This document shows, piece by piece, positions 36,101 to 46,784 of a stretch of DNA of 64,000 nucleotides. A program made the translations under genes and the position numbers. Source of the stretch: Halicephalobus mephisto (Eukaryota > Nematoda > Chromadorea > Rhabditida > Panagrolaimidae); contig SWDT01000156.1 of assembly GCA_009193035.1 (NCBI GenBank), positions 120,171-184,170 of the forward strand, read 5' to 3'. The notes beneath the pieces are model-generated. The model was not told the origin of the DNA, searched no databases, and worked only from the letters and a program-made list of their open reading frames with translations. Positions within the stretch are counted from its first letter, which is position 1. Each line of letters starts with the position of its first letter.

Positions 36101-36599
36101 TGTAGTATTTTTAAAAATTATTTTTTTAAATTACAGTATTTTCGAAAATTAGGATATTTTTGAGGTTTTTTCTAAGTTACAGTATTTTCGAAAATTCTTA
36201 AAAATCACAGCATTTTTAAAACTTTTTTTTCTCTGTTACAGTATTTCTAAAGATTACTTTTTTAAATTACAGTATTTTCGAAGATTTTTTAAAAATTAGG
36301 GTATTTTTGAAGTTTTTTTCTAAGTTACAGTATTTTCGAAGGTTTTTTGAAAATTAGGGTATTTTTGAAGTTTTTTTCTAAGTTACAGTATTTTCAAAAA
36401 TTACCATTCTTATTTTTCTGGTGGAATATTCTCCACATTGAAGCTTGTGCTGGTCTCCGAACCAAAAACTGTCCGTATCCGGCACGAGTTTTTTGATTTT
36501 CTCGATACATTGAACTGTATTCGAACAGAATCCTCCTTCTGCCGCAATTTGGTTCGATGAAATCCCAAGCAAAATAAAATTCAACAAGAAAATCTGCAT
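33130..36599 (-). CDS. Secreted double PEBP-like protein with C-terminal hydrophobic tail
   Basis: Six exons (36599-36405, 36064-35524, 35481-35377, 34603-34474, 34429-33998, 33490-33130) join in phase to 587 residues. A signal peptide is present (MQIFLLNFILLGISS). Two divergent phosphatidylethanolamine-binding-protein-like units follow. The first, about 120-270, has IMVDVGFGKLKFLSIKFP and PLAVLVFRPN. The second, about 360-460, has TLVMFDPKKSYLHWLVSDIP, YLPPLPDKPNDCLFVVMMLF and RQP. The canonical ligand motifs (DPDAP and GxHR) are not conserved in either unit, so phospholipid binding is doubtful. The protein ends in a hydrophobic run (WLIILSNFIIFLCI) with no residues after it, as in GPI-anchor signals. 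Several free cysteines suggest disulfides. Family assignment rests on the second unit; the first is inference from position and spacing. Confidence 0.75.
33575..33762 (+). repeat. Dispersed repeat R1, copy 1
   Basis: About 185 bases in a PEBP-like gene intron, opening GAATTGGCGCGCAGAGGACG, then GGAAATCAGGGAACTTTCTA, a CTCTCTCTTT pyrimidine tract and CCTAAATTTCTACTTTTTCT. It is in the opposite orientation to the other three copies. The open frame through it (LNWRAEDERGVEMEK) is conserved among copies only because the DNA is. Confidence 0.85.
34610..35370. repeat. Intron with two-copy 45-base duplication
   Basis: At about 35072 and 35197 the same segment occurs (GATAGCCTGAATATCAGGGA, CCGTGGGGTACTGTAGGACA, TGAGAA), 125 bases apart. 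The first 400 bases are AT-rich with TTCTAGA/TTTCAGAA words. Confidence 0.7.
36075..36400. repeat. Tandem repeat in PEBP-like gene intron 1
   Basis: Six or so units with TTACAGTATTTTCGAAAATT and TTAGGGTATTTTTGAAGTTT. Confidence 0.8.
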
Positions 36600-38220
36600 T
36601 TTGAAATTTTTCTACCTAAATTTAAATAAAAATTAAATATTCAAAATCTCAAGATATGCGCGAGAGAAAAGAAAGGAGAAACTAACAAATTTCAAGAGTG
36701 GATGCTTTGATCAACTTCGAAAGCCGGACAAGATCGGCCAAAATTTCCCGCAGACTTGGATCAACCTTGCATAAACAATTTCCACTTCGTTTGCTTTTAT
36801 GAAAACGAAACATGTTATTGCGCAGTCTCATTAGCAAATCAGACTATTATAAAAAATAAAAACGGACATTACGAAATTTCCCCGATAAGAAGTTTCAGAA
36901 TTAAATAAAAACCAAAAATTGTGAAATAAATAGAAGTTCCCAAATTCACCGTTTTACAAAGTTTTCTCCCTAAACATAGGAATTTAAAAATTCTAAAAAA
37001 CTATTATAAAAAATTCCTATGACGTTGTCTTAAAGTGGATTTTTAGAAATGATGTAAAAAGTAGAAAAAACCGATTTCAGTAAGTTGCCAAATTTACCAT
37101 TTTTATTACTCACTTTTTGTAACGATCTAACAATTCCAAAAAACTACATCATCAAAAAAGTAAAAATAAAAATTGTTATGAATTTGTTCTGAGATGAATA
37201 TTTGGAAAACTCTTAAATGTAAGTAAAAAAATAACGAAATGTGTGGAGTGGTGCGAGTGGATGAGTAACAAGTGCCAGATTTACCATTTTTTCTTTGTTA
37301 ACGATCTTTTTCTCTTTCCACAGGAATTCAAAAGCTATTAAAAAATCATAATATTATAAAAAATCAAAAACGAAAATCTTTACGAAATTTGGAAGAAAAA
37401 GTAGAAATTTAGGTAAAAAGAAGAAAAAGAGAGAGTAAAGAAAGAAAAGGAAAGAGAGAGAGGACAGTGCGAGTTGATTTTTGTAGAAAGTTGCCTGATT
37501 TCCAAGACTCGCCACTTTTTCCACTTCTACACCTCTCTCGCCCTCTGCGCGCCAATTCAAAAATTCCAAAAAATAATTTTTTCAAATTATACTTTTTAAA
37601 AAATAAATAACGTATTGAAAAATCTTTGTTTTTTGAAAGATATTAGGTACAGAAAAACGAAAATATTTAAAAAACGTTGAAATTAATCCAAAATAAATAA
37701 AAATAAATAAGTGAGAAGGACTTTAAGGACCTAAACTAGAAAAGAATATAAATCCAGAAAAAGCATTGAAGCAAAAATAAAATGTGAAATCTCATTCTCG
37801 ACTTCGAACAAGGGAATATTTAACGAAACGTTAAATTTCAGATTCAAAAATTCCAAAAAATTTAAAATTTCTAAAAATTTTAAAATTCCAAAAAATTTAA
37901 ATTTCTAAAAATTTAATATATCTTTAAAAATTTCAAAAAAATATAAAATTTCTTTAAAAATTCCAAAAAATTTAAAATTTCTAAAAATTTAAAATTTCTA
38001 AAAACTTTAAATATCTTTAAAAATTTCAAAAAAATATAAAATTTCTTTAAAAATTTCAAAAAATTCTAAATTTCTTTTAAAATTTCAAAAAATTTAAAAT
38101 TTCTTCAAAAGTTCTAAAAATTTTAAATTTCTTTAAAAATTCCAAAAAAATTTAAATTTCTTCGAAAATCTGACTCTGGATAAATTACGAATAAAATATT
38201 CCAATTTGAATAAACCATAA
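36600..38220. other. Upstream region of PEBP-like gene and AT-rich repeats
   Basis: 36620-36850 is GC-balanced and is a likely promoter. 36850-37330 is AT-rich. R1 copy 2 is listed separately. 37850-38160 is a TTTAAAATTTCTTTAAAAAT-type tandem repeat. No gene seen. Confidence 0.45.
37375..37566 (-). repeat. Dispersed repeat R1, copy 2
   Basis: Same element as at 33575, inverted. GCGCGCCAATTCAAAAATTCC is at the right end and the GAGAGAGAGGACAGTGCGAG purine tract and ACGAAATTTGGAAGAAAAAG are to the left. Confidence 0.9.
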
Positions 38221-38222
38221 TT

Positions 38223-38369
38223 TCATATCCAATCAGCAAATCTCGAGGGGAATTCGGCTGAACTGGATAATAAAGTGCTTTTTGCCGTTCGGACTCTAAT
38301 AATCGGTCTGTCAGCAGCAGTCAAAAATGAGATGAGACCGCTGGCAATCAAAAGAAAGAACTTAATCCT
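38223..38369 (-). other. Possible small secreted-peptide exon
   Basis: A GC-balanced island. After a CAGTAG acceptor-like site the minus strand reads IKFFLLIASGLISFLTAADR and about 28 more residues to TGA. It looks like a signal peptide with cleavage near TAA-D, but no in-frame ATG is present in the exon and no upstream exon was identified. Confidence 0.25.
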
Positions 38370-38399
38370 ACTGAAGCATCTGTGATTTCGAAAAGGTCA

Positions 38400-39010
38400 A
38401 ATTTGCATTTTTTTCATAAATATAATCGAAAAAAGTTTATTTTTTGAAATTTCTAAATTCTTACGAAAAATAAAAAAATTCTGTTTTAATTTATTTTTAG
38501 TTTTTTAAAATTTTCTAAAAATCTTTATTTTTAATTTTTTAAATTTTCACGAAAAATAAGAAATTCAAAAAAGCGAAAAAAAAAGAATCTGGCAATCCTA
38601 CAGTAATCTATTTTTTATTTTTTCTACCCAAATTACAATTTTCACAAAACTCCAGAATTCATGTCAAAAAACTTCTAATTTTTAATTTTTAAAATAATTT
38701 AATTTTTTATTTTTGAATTCCCGCGCAAAAAAAATTAAAAAAAGGTAAATCTGAAAATTTTTACAAAAAATCGACTCATTTTTTAAATTTTATTAAATAA
38801 AAAATTTTCATAAAGTCCCAAAATTCATATGAAAAAACTTCTAATTTTTAATTTTTAAAATAATTAATTTTTGAATTCCCGCACAAAAAAGAAAAAATTA
38901 AAAAAAGGTAAATCTGAAAATTTTTACAAAAAATCGACTCATTTTTTAAATTTTATTTAACTTCTAAAATCCCAAAAATAATTTCGTGGACTTTCATGTC
39001 TAATTTTAAT
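38400..39010. repeat. AT-rich repeats
   Basis: Two copies of a block of about 110-120 bases (38650-38780 and 38820-38950) with AAAAAACTTCTAATTTTTAA, GAATTCCCGC.CAAAAAA and TTTTTACAAAAAATCGACTC. No gene seen. Confidence 0.65.
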
Positions 39011-39014
39011 AATA

Positions 39015-39241
39015 TTATAAGGTTGTAAAATTTTTAATTACTTTTTTGACTACTGCTGGTCCAAAAAAGGGTGATTGATGAGTCCTGGAAACGCCGCAAA
39101 AAGCACTAATCGCCCAAGACTGAACCGTTTTGTTTGTTTTTGGAAGAGCAAATGGGGCCAATGACAACTTAAAATTGGCACTTTGAGGACAAACATTCAT
39201 GTTTTGACCAGAAGAAGCGTCAAGCATAAGACTAATTATGG
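39015..39241 (-). other. Orphan exon-like ORF
   Basis: Minus-strand open frame after a CATAATTAG acceptor-like site, from MLDASSGQNMNVCPQ through KTVQSWAISAFCGV to PAVVKK, where a GTAATT donor-like site could end it. Codon use is ordinary and the block is GC-balanced. WAISAF recalls the SWAILAF-type strand of Argonaute MID domains, too weak to name. No partner exon found. Confidence 0.25.
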
Positions 39242-39249
39242 TGTTTTTA

Positions 39250-40845
39250 GAAATTTTCTTTTTATCGAATAATTTTGGAACTAAATGACCGTAAAAAAAA
39301 TCTTAAAATCAAATAAAACATATCGATGAAATTTGCTTAGAATTAGTAACAGCCGCTTGGCATTAGGTAAATCCTGGTTTAGGCCAACTGATCGTTTTTG
39401 ACGGGCAAATTTATCTTAAATTTCAGATCGAGACAATTCCAAAGGTAAACATATGTTTGTGGTAGTCGATTAACGAAACAAATGGACAATGAGAATCATC
39501 CAATGATGGATGAAAGACAAAAAATAAAAAATCAATTTTTTGTAGAAAATAAAAATAATTTTAAAATCGTCTCAACACGAATTTAGAGAAGTTAAAAATT
39601 AAAAATTTTTGAATTTGGATGTTTTTAAAAAATTCTGAAGATTTTTAAGAATTTTGAAATATTTAAAAAAAATTCACAAGATTTTGAAAGACTCCAGAAG
39701 GTCTCATGGAGTTTGTAAATTTCAGAATTTTAGAAAATTCTAGAAATTTCTGAATTTGTAAATTTCAGAATTTTAGAAAATTCTATAAATTTCTGAATTT
39801 GTAAGTTTCAGAATTTTCTACCGTATTCTGGAAGGTTTTAGGAAGTTTTATAAGATCTTGGAAAACTTCAAAAATCATTGACTTTTAAAATTTTCTATGA
39901 AATTTGTTTTTGCGGAAAGATAAAAGTTGGAAAATTCCGAGATTCCAGAATCTTCGGAAAAATCTACAAAATTCCAGCAGCTTCAGAAGTTTCTAGAAAA
40001 TGTTCGAAAATTTCAGAAGCCTCTACAGAATCCTAGGAAATTTCCAAAAACCAAAATTTTTAAAAATTCTTGAAAATTTCAAAATATTCTATAAAATTCT
40101 AAAAATTCCAGAATCTTTCACGGAATTTTATTGCAACAAAGAGTTTTTTGAAGAAAGTCAGTTCCACAATGGATTAACTGACGGCTAGGATTACTGAACA
40201 GACCTCGGTCGGCATATCGCCGCACAAAAACAATGCAAGCTCTTGAACGGATTTTCACATTGGTTTTTATGCCCGATCGCACTTTGCCAAAGAAAAGTGC
40301 CAAATTTGACCATGAAAATCTGGTCGTCTGGACGGCAACTTTAATTATTAGTGCCAGATTGTTCGAGAAACAGGAAAATTGGAATTTTTCATTGTTTGAT
40401 TGTCAAATTGGAAAATCTTACAAATCCAAATATAGACAGGATAAGCAGGATAAATGTCAATCCAAAATCACCCAGTCGGAAAAGAAACAGAACCGAGAAT
40501 AAAATTGGATTTTTGGATATAGTGTGAACAACCGCAAGATTTCCATTCAGATCCCTTAGATGATTGATTTACAAGCAGCTTTATTTTGGCAGAAAAATGT
40601 CAATGGTTTTAAATCTGTTTGCCAAAAAACCAGACTTGTTGATCGAAAGAAATAATAATATTAAAAAATAAGTTATTACGAAATTATTTTGGGTTTTCAG
40701 AAAAGCTTAAAATTTAGGTCCAAAGTAGAAAAAGTTGATTTTGATAGCGATTTACCACTTTTATAAGTTAAATCTCTGTATAGGAATTTAAAAGTTATCA
40801 AAAATCGTAATATTGTTTTGAAAATTAGAAATAAAAGTTATTTTC
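39250..40845. other. Non-coding stretch with one open frame
   Basis: 39560-40120 is a diverged repeat of TTTCAGAATTTTAGAAAATT words. A GC-balanced island at 40150-40502 has a plus-strand frame (ATG at 40233, LVVWTATLIISARLF, basic C-terminus KYRQDKQDKCQSK) and an overlapping minus frame. Neither has a recognisable family. Nothing else seen. Confidence 0.35.
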
Positions 40846-40849
40846 AGAA

Positions 40850-41038
40850 TCTTGACACGAAATTTGGAAGAAAAAGCAGAAATTTAGGTAAAAAAGAAGA
40901 AAAAGAGAGTAAAGAAAAGGAAAGAGAGAGAGAGGACAGTGCGAGTCGATTTTTGTAGAAAGTTCCCTGATTTCCAAGACTCGCCACTTTTTCCACTTCT
41001 ACACCTCTCTCGCCCTCTGCGCGCCAATTCAAAAATTC
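40850..41038 (-). repeat. Dispersed repeat R1, copy 3
   Basis: Near-identical to the 37.4 kb copy in the same orientation, including GGACAGTGCGAGTCGATTTT and CCACTTCTACACCTCTCTCG. Confidence 0.9.
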
Positions 41039-41369
41039 CCAAAAATTAAACTACTATTAAAAACTGAAAAGTAAACATGATTGCGAATTTTCTCGACGAG
41101 AGTTTTTGAGATTTAATAGAAACTCCAAAAAATACTGTAAAAATAAGAAAACCAAACAGTTAATTTCGATAGAGTGGCCAGATTTACACTTTTTCGAACT
41201 TTTCGCGGGAATTTGAAAATTTAAAAACTATAATTTTTAAAAATTATAACGCCTATTTATTAAAGTCAAGAGTTCTGCAACATGGATTGACGGTCATTCA
41301 ATTGTCTTGCTCGGTTTAATTATCCGGAAACTGGCAATTTGGAAAATACTTCAGCTTGTAAATTGAATT

Positions 41370-42015
41370 TTATTTTTCTGGAGCTTCTTCATCGGAGTTC
41401 GTACTCAATTGACTTTTGAGGCTGGAAATCTCGTGTAAAGTCATTCGAGCAGAATCCTCAATGTCCACTGGACAACCTTAGGCATTTCAATGAAGTTGTT
41501 CGTGAAAAATTAAAATTTCCAAATCATGGGTCACTGACTTCAAGAAATAAAAAATACAAAGTTCCTAAAAATCCACAATTACAGTATTTTAAAAAATCAA
41601 ACTTTTCTCAAAACCAAAAAAATAATTTTTCACCATAATTTCAAAATTAAAAAAAAAAATAAAATTAAAAAAAACCAAAAAATTTTATTTTCTTTCAATT
41701 TTAATTTTTCTAAGATTTTAAATTTTTTAAAGATTTAATTTTAATTTTTTTTAATAATTTAATATTTAATTTTTTTAAATTATTTAATATTTAATTTTTT
41801 TTAATATTAAATTTTTAATTTTTTTAATATTTGATATTTAATTTTTTTTTAATATTAAATTTTTAATATTTTTAATTTTTTTAATATTTAATATTTAATT
41901 TTTTTAATATTTAATATGTAATTTTTTTAATATTTAATATGTAATTTTTTTTAATATCTCGAGTGTCACCAACGGATTTCCAAAGTCTAAGGAATTTATC
42001 ATTGCCATGTTTCTC
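41370..42015 (-). other. Two exon-like segments in phase, gene unknown
   Basis: Segment 42015-41970 follows TTTCCTTGGCAG, reads EKHGNDKFLRLWKSV and ends at a GTGACA donor. Segment 41467-41370 follows TTGTCCAG, reads DIEDSARMTLHEISSLKSQL and ends in an acidic tail (STNSDEEAPEK) and TAA with an overlapping AATAAA. The phases match. The intron between them is AT-rich repeat. Upstream exons were not found: the insulin-like gene lies next on this strand. It may be the end of a separate gene or unused alternative exons. Confidence 0.35.
41580..41955. repeat. AT-rich tandem repeat
   Basis: TTTAATATTTAATTTTTTTA units. Confidence 0.8.
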
Positions 42016-42246
42016 CTGCCAAGGAAATACAAAAAGGGGAGGGGGTTCACACGATGATTAATTGAACACAGCAAACCGAAATTACAAAAATAAAAAATAA
42101 AAATTAAAAAAACACGTCGAAACGTGTGTAGCTCGTGAGTTGTCTCACTTTATGAGCTACGAAAAAAGTCAAATCTGGCAAAATTTCCATAGTCCAAAAA
42201 ACATCAGTGATTTTTGAAAATTCATCAATTTTGGGATTTTTTGATT

Positions 42247-43575
42247 TTAGTAGACTTGTCCCATTTTGTAGTTTTTTCCTGGATAACAAGCGGCGAGACA
42301 GGAGTCCGTAAAACAGCAGGCATCTCGGATTCTTTTCAGATCGCATCCCTTCGAGCAACACTCGTTCGCAACGGCTAAAACAATCAAATTATTAAGAAAA
42401 AATTTTAATAATAAAAATTTAAAAAATAAAGAATTTTAAATTTAAAAAATAAAAAATTTTAAATTTTTTAAAATTTTAAAAAATTCCATTAGATTTTGAA
42501 ATTTTCAAAAAATTCTAAAATTGTTTGAAATTCTTAAAAAAATCTAAAATTACCTACAGAAAATTAAAATATTTATGAGAGATTCTGGAAGATTTCAGAA
42601 GTTTCATAAAATTCCGAGAAATTCCGAAATTTACTATCAACTTTTGGAAGATTCCAGAAGCTTTCACGAAATTCTAGAATATCATAGAAGTCCGCAAGAG
42701 ATTCTAGAAGACTTCAGAAGTTTCATAAAATTCTGTAACCTTCTAGAATCTCATGAAATCCCCCGAAAATTTCATAGTTTTTATTGGATTCTGAGTAGTT
42801 TCAAAGGTTTTACAGGATTCTGGAGAATTTCAGAAACTTTTACGGGATTCTAAAAGCCTTCGTAGGTCTCCATGAGGCGATGGAAACTTCCAGAAACTTT
42901 TAAAAAATTCTGAAAAATTTCGGAAGTTTCTATTAAATTCTAGAAGCTTCTACAGTATCTTAAATGATTCTAGAAATGTTTACAGTATTTTAAGAAATTC
43001 TAGAAATTTTTACAGTATTCTAGAAAGTTCTAGAAACTACTGTAGAATCCTAAAAGGCTTTGTAAATTTCTGTCAATAGAAAACTTCAGGAGCTTTGAAA
43101 AGATTTTAAAATATTCTAGAAGTCTATTGGATTCTGAATAACTTTAGAATCTTTTGTGAGATTCTAAAAAGCTCCAAATTTTTCCACAGTACTTTGAATG
43201 ATTTAAAAACTTTCATAGAATTCTCAAAAGTTTCAAAAATTTCCAAAAATTCTAAAGTTCTAAATTTTCTACAGTACTTTAGAAGGTTCGCAATCCTTCT
43301 ACAGTACTTTGGAAGGTTTTAGGAATTTGGATAATTTTTAAAAAACAAATAATTTTAAAAATTTTAATATTTTTAAAAATGTAAATTTTTCGAAAATTTT
43401 AATATTTTTAAATTTAAAACTTACATTGCCGAGCCGGACCCAGGCAGGGAGTAGATTCTTTCGCGAATTTACAGGTCATGGCCACCATGCGATCATACTG
43501 CTGTCCACAGTACTTTTTGGCGGCAGTGACGGCGACAATCAAAATCAGAAAAGTCAAAAATGTTCCGAATTTCAT
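42247..43575 (-). CDS. Insulin-like peptide
   Basis: Predicted secreted hormone acting through an insulin/IGF-type receptor. Exons 43575-43425 and 42374-42247 give 92 residues. A signal peptide (MKFGTFLTFLILIVAVTAA) is followed by a B-chain-like segment (KKYCGQQYDRMVAMTC, ESTPC). There is no long C peptide and no clear dibasic site. The A-chain-like segment has the exact insulin spacing CC-x3-C-x8-C (CCSKGCDLKRIRDAC). Ten cysteines in all: an extra one after the B chain (TPC) and more after the A-chain motif (CFTDSC, AAC) distinguish it from vertebrate insulin. Nematode insulins also carry extra cysteines. The 1.05 kb intron is repeat-rich. Another Cys-rich secreted family remains possible. 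Confidence 0.65.
42560..43420. repeat. Diverged intron repeat
   Basis: Degenerate units with ATTCTAGAA, TTTCAGAAG and TTCTACAGTA words, similar to those at 14.1-14.5, 32.2-32.7, 34.7-35.0, 39.6-40.1 and 51.7-52.1 kb. This appears to be a genome-wide intron filler in this species. Confidence 0.6.
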
Positions 43576-43599
43576 TCTAAAATACTTTTTTAATTTTAT

Positions 43600-44460
43600 T
43601 TATGAAAAAATTAAAAAAACAAACCTGAACTGAAATTGACTGCCGCCGTCGTTTATATTAATGGCCAGCCAAATAGCCGGAGGGTATCGTCTTTTCCCGG
43701 CATTTAAGCTTTGTTTATTTCAATTCAAAGGCGGTGCTGTAAACTAAAATTTTCCTTATTTCTTAGGCCCTTAGGGAATCAAGGACAGCTGTCACGATTT
43801 CATCTCCTTTTCGTCATCTGGATTTGTGTAATTTTGAAAAAAAACAAAAAGACACCGTGTGACCGGCAAATTTTAAAATTTCTTATTTCTTGTTTATTCT
43901 AACATGGAAAAGTGAAAATCGACACCGTCAAATACTCTGAATCATGGATTAACTTTCATTGTAAAATTTATATTTTTGCAAATTCGGTGAATAAAAAAAT
44001 AAAAAAAATAATTTTTTTGAAATTTCGAATTTTTGCGAAAAATAAAAAATGGCAATCTGTATGAAATTCGATTTTTTTTCTTTATTTAAATTTTTAAAAT
44101 ACTAGACTTTCGAGAAATGTTTATTTTTAATTTTCACAATAGTGTAATTTTTAAAAATTTCGAATTTTCGCGAAAAGTAAAAAAATGGTAATCTGTATCA
44201 AAGTTAATTTTTTTCTTTTACCTAAATTTTGGAAAAAGTATTTTAATTTTCACAATAGTTTAATTTTTAAAAATTTCGAATTTTCGCGAAAAATAAATTT
44301 TAAAAATAGTAAATTTGGCAAACTGTACTGAAGTCGATTTTCTTTTGTTATTTAAATTTTTAGTAAATCATAAACATTCATATTGGGCAAATGCCGAAAA
44401 ATGTTTATTTTTATTTTTTATAATAGTGTGATTTTTGAATTTCCACGTAAAGAAAAAAGT
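43600..44460. other. Upstream region of insulin-like gene and AT-rich repeats
   Basis: 43620-43920 contains GC-balanced sequence and is a likely promoter. 43980-44340 has three to four copies of a unit of about 120 bases with TTCGCGAAAAATAAA, GGCAA.CTGTA and TCGATTTT.TTCTTT. No gene seen. Confidence 0.5.
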
Positions 44461-44464
44461 ATTA

Positions 44465-44712
44465 GATGACTGGTAAATCTGATAAAATTGGTAAATTGGT
44501 AAATCTGATAAATTTGGCAAATTGGTATATCTGATAAATTTAGCAAATTCGGTAAATCTGATAAATTCGGTAAATTTGGTATATCTGATAAATTTGGTAA
44601 ATTTGGTAAATCTGATAAATTTGGTAAATCTGATAAAATTGGTAAATTTGGTATATCTGATAAATTTAGTAAATTGGTAAAATTGGTATATCTGATAAAT
44701 TTGGCAAATCGT
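44465..44712. repeat. 12-15 base satellite (GGTAAATCTGATAAATTT)
   Basis: About 18 units of GGTAAATCTGATAAATTTGG variants. The minus-strand frames of alternating Ile-Arg-Phe-Thr-Lys or Asn-Leu-Ser-Asp across it are repeat artefacts. Confidence 0.9.
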
Positions 44713-45056
44713 ACTAAAATCAACTTTTTTTGACTTGCTGCCCTCTCTCGCTATTTTTCTCTCTTTCATTCATTTATCTAAAATTTCGATTTTGCTCAGA
44801 AATTTCTTTCTCAATAACCTCTAAAAATTTAATTTTTCTGGTTCAGTAATTTTTTCAGTTTCTCAATTTCTGTACAGAAAAAGTAATTTATAAAAATAAA
44901 AAACTAAGTTAATATGGTAATTTACTATCAAAATCGACTTTTTTATTTTTTATTTGAATATTGTATGTTTCTCTAGCATCTTGAAAATTAGTAAACTTGG
45001 ATAATTTGAAGAAAAGAATTTAAGTGAGATGAAACCACAGTAAATTGGTAAAGAAG

Positions 45057-46021
45057 TTAATTGTTGCCTTTCACGAGAGCCAGAAGTCCTTCTTTGTAGG
45101 CTCCAGAGCAGTCTCCGGAAATGGTTTTCTCCAGAGAGGTCTTGTAGATTTGCTGATAGGAGTGCTGGATGTCACGGAGATCGATTTCAGATCGAGTAAC
45201 GATCAGTCGGATCAGATCGTTATCTCTAGTTCCCATTCCCTTCATAGAGTTATGCAGTAACTCAGCAAAGTAAGCAGGACGATAACGGAGACTTTTAACA
45301 ACGGCCAAAAGTCCATCTCTAATATCTCCGTTAAATTCACTTTCGATGGCTTTTTCGATCTCGTGGTTTGTGGTTTTTCTGTATTCATCAAAAACGAGTT
45401 TCAATTGGTACATGTTCTGAGAAGCTAAGATTGCATTGAAACAACTTTCATCTGTTCCTAGACGTTGTTCCCCAGCTCGATAAAGATTACGAGCGTCTTG
45501 ATTGGCCTTGAGTGGATCAGTGTAGTTGCTTTCATCACGGCCCCCAGCACAGAGAGAAACGAGTAATCGTTTAAAGTGACCGCTAGTTTCTCCAATAAGA
45601 TCTCTTTCAAGATCCCGACCATACATTTGTTTATAAGCCATTTTGAGTTCCTGAATTTGAGCATTGGTTCGAGTGGTCATAATTTCGATCAAGACAGATT
45701 CCTTGGTTCCGAGACCTGCCATGGCTTTGTTAAGTTGCATTGCATCATATCTTGCTGGGAGTTCCATCAAAGCCAGGATTAATTCTTCGAATTCTCCAGA
45801 CAGTTCGGATTTGAGTTCTTTGATGAGGTCCTTGCCATACATGACCTTAAAGGCCTTGGCGATCTCCTGTCTTTGCCAGTTGCTACGAGTGCAAAGAACA
45901 GAGATAACTTTACTGTTATTAGATCCCAAGCCTTTCATGGCTTTTCGGAGAATTTCAGCATCGCCGTTGGGGTTAAAACCCGATACAGGACGGATCGAAG
46001 GATTGTTCCACATTTCAGGAC
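45057..46021 (-). CDS. Annexin core, copy 1 (single exon)
   Basis: Calcium-dependent phospholipid-binding core of four annexin repeats. The exon runs from an acceptor at 46022 (GTTTTTTAG) to TAA. From its ATG at 46013 it is a 318-residue annexin. Repeats: KAMKGLGSNNSKVI, KAMAGLGTKESVLIEIMTTR, EQRLGTDESCFNAILASQN and NSMKGMGTRDNDLIRLIVTR. Types 2 and 3 keep good calcium loops. Compared with copy 2, which has MEPPARYDAMQLYKAM, this copy reads MELPARYDAMQLNKAM. It could be a stand-alone gene. But the exon starts in phase 1, exactly as copy 2 does, so it could also be spliced to the shared N-terminal exons at 52.1-52.95 kb to give a 557-residue protein. Confidence 0.85.
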
Positions 46022-46429
46022 CTAAAAAACTTCAAAAAATAATATGAATTTTCCTCACGTATGAAATAACTCATTAAATTAGTAAACATGGAAAAAAATT
46101 CAAAGAAAAATAATGAAAAAATACGGAACACTAAAATAAATAAAAAATAAAAAATAGGCTCGCATTGGTTTGTGTTTTCTTCAAAAATCTGATTTTCCAA
46201 AAATTTTCAACGATGAGACAAATTCAATAAAAATAATCTTTACAATTTTCGAGAAAAATGAAAAACATCCAAAAACCGGTATGTCGAGTTAAAGGGTCGT
46301 ACTACACATTTCTTTCATCTTGTTGTCGAAATTTTGTTGTGTGAACCTTTAATTTTCCAACTATTTTTGAAGATAGTAATTGGTAATATTTTTGTTGGAT
46401 TGGGCAGAATTTATTTGAATGGAAGTTTG

Positions 46430-46625
46430 TATAACTTTGGTCCCGAAGAGAAATACCCTGAGGGTCAATGAAAGGGTTTACGATTGCGAGTTGGTGATGA
46501 ATTTGAGATTGCGCAAGAATTTTTGGAAGAGTTGTGATTTATCTCGCGCCTTTGGCCCCATAAAGTTGTTCCTACATATTTCTCGTCTACACGCGGATCA
46601 GGAACCACTAATCACGATCTAACAA
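46430..46625. repeat. Dispersed repeat R2, copy 2
   Basis: GAGAAATACCCTGAGGGTCA followed by GATTGCG..., CTCGCGCCTTTGGCCCC and ATTTCTCGTCTACACGCGGA. Partner of the copy at 2455-2645. It lies in the stretch present next to annexin copy 1 but absent beside copy 2. Confidence 0.6.
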
Positions 46626-46699
46626 CTTTCGATAATAGTCATTTATAAAATCTAGTCACTTTAAAGATTATAGATAACTTGTTGCTTTTCTGTGCGAAA

Positions 46700-46775
46700 T
46701 AGGAATAAAATTTGAAATTTGAAAATTTGAAAATTTGAAATTTGAAAATTTGAAATTTGAAAATTTGAAAATTTG
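46700..46775. repeat. Simple repeat (GAAAATTTGAAATTT)
   Basis: About eight short units immediately left of the foldback element. Confidence 0.85.
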
Positions 46776-46784
46776 ATAACAACT

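Noticed and set aside
44368..44769. Minus-strand frames of repeated Phe-Ile-Arg-Phe-Thr-Lys or Asn-Leu-Ser-Asp
   Set aside because: Generated by the GGTAAATCTGATAAATTT satellite.
45045..46047. Plus-strand open frames in the annexin region, repeated at 50061-51057
   Set aside because: Antisense of the annexin cores; conserved between copies only because the cores are.
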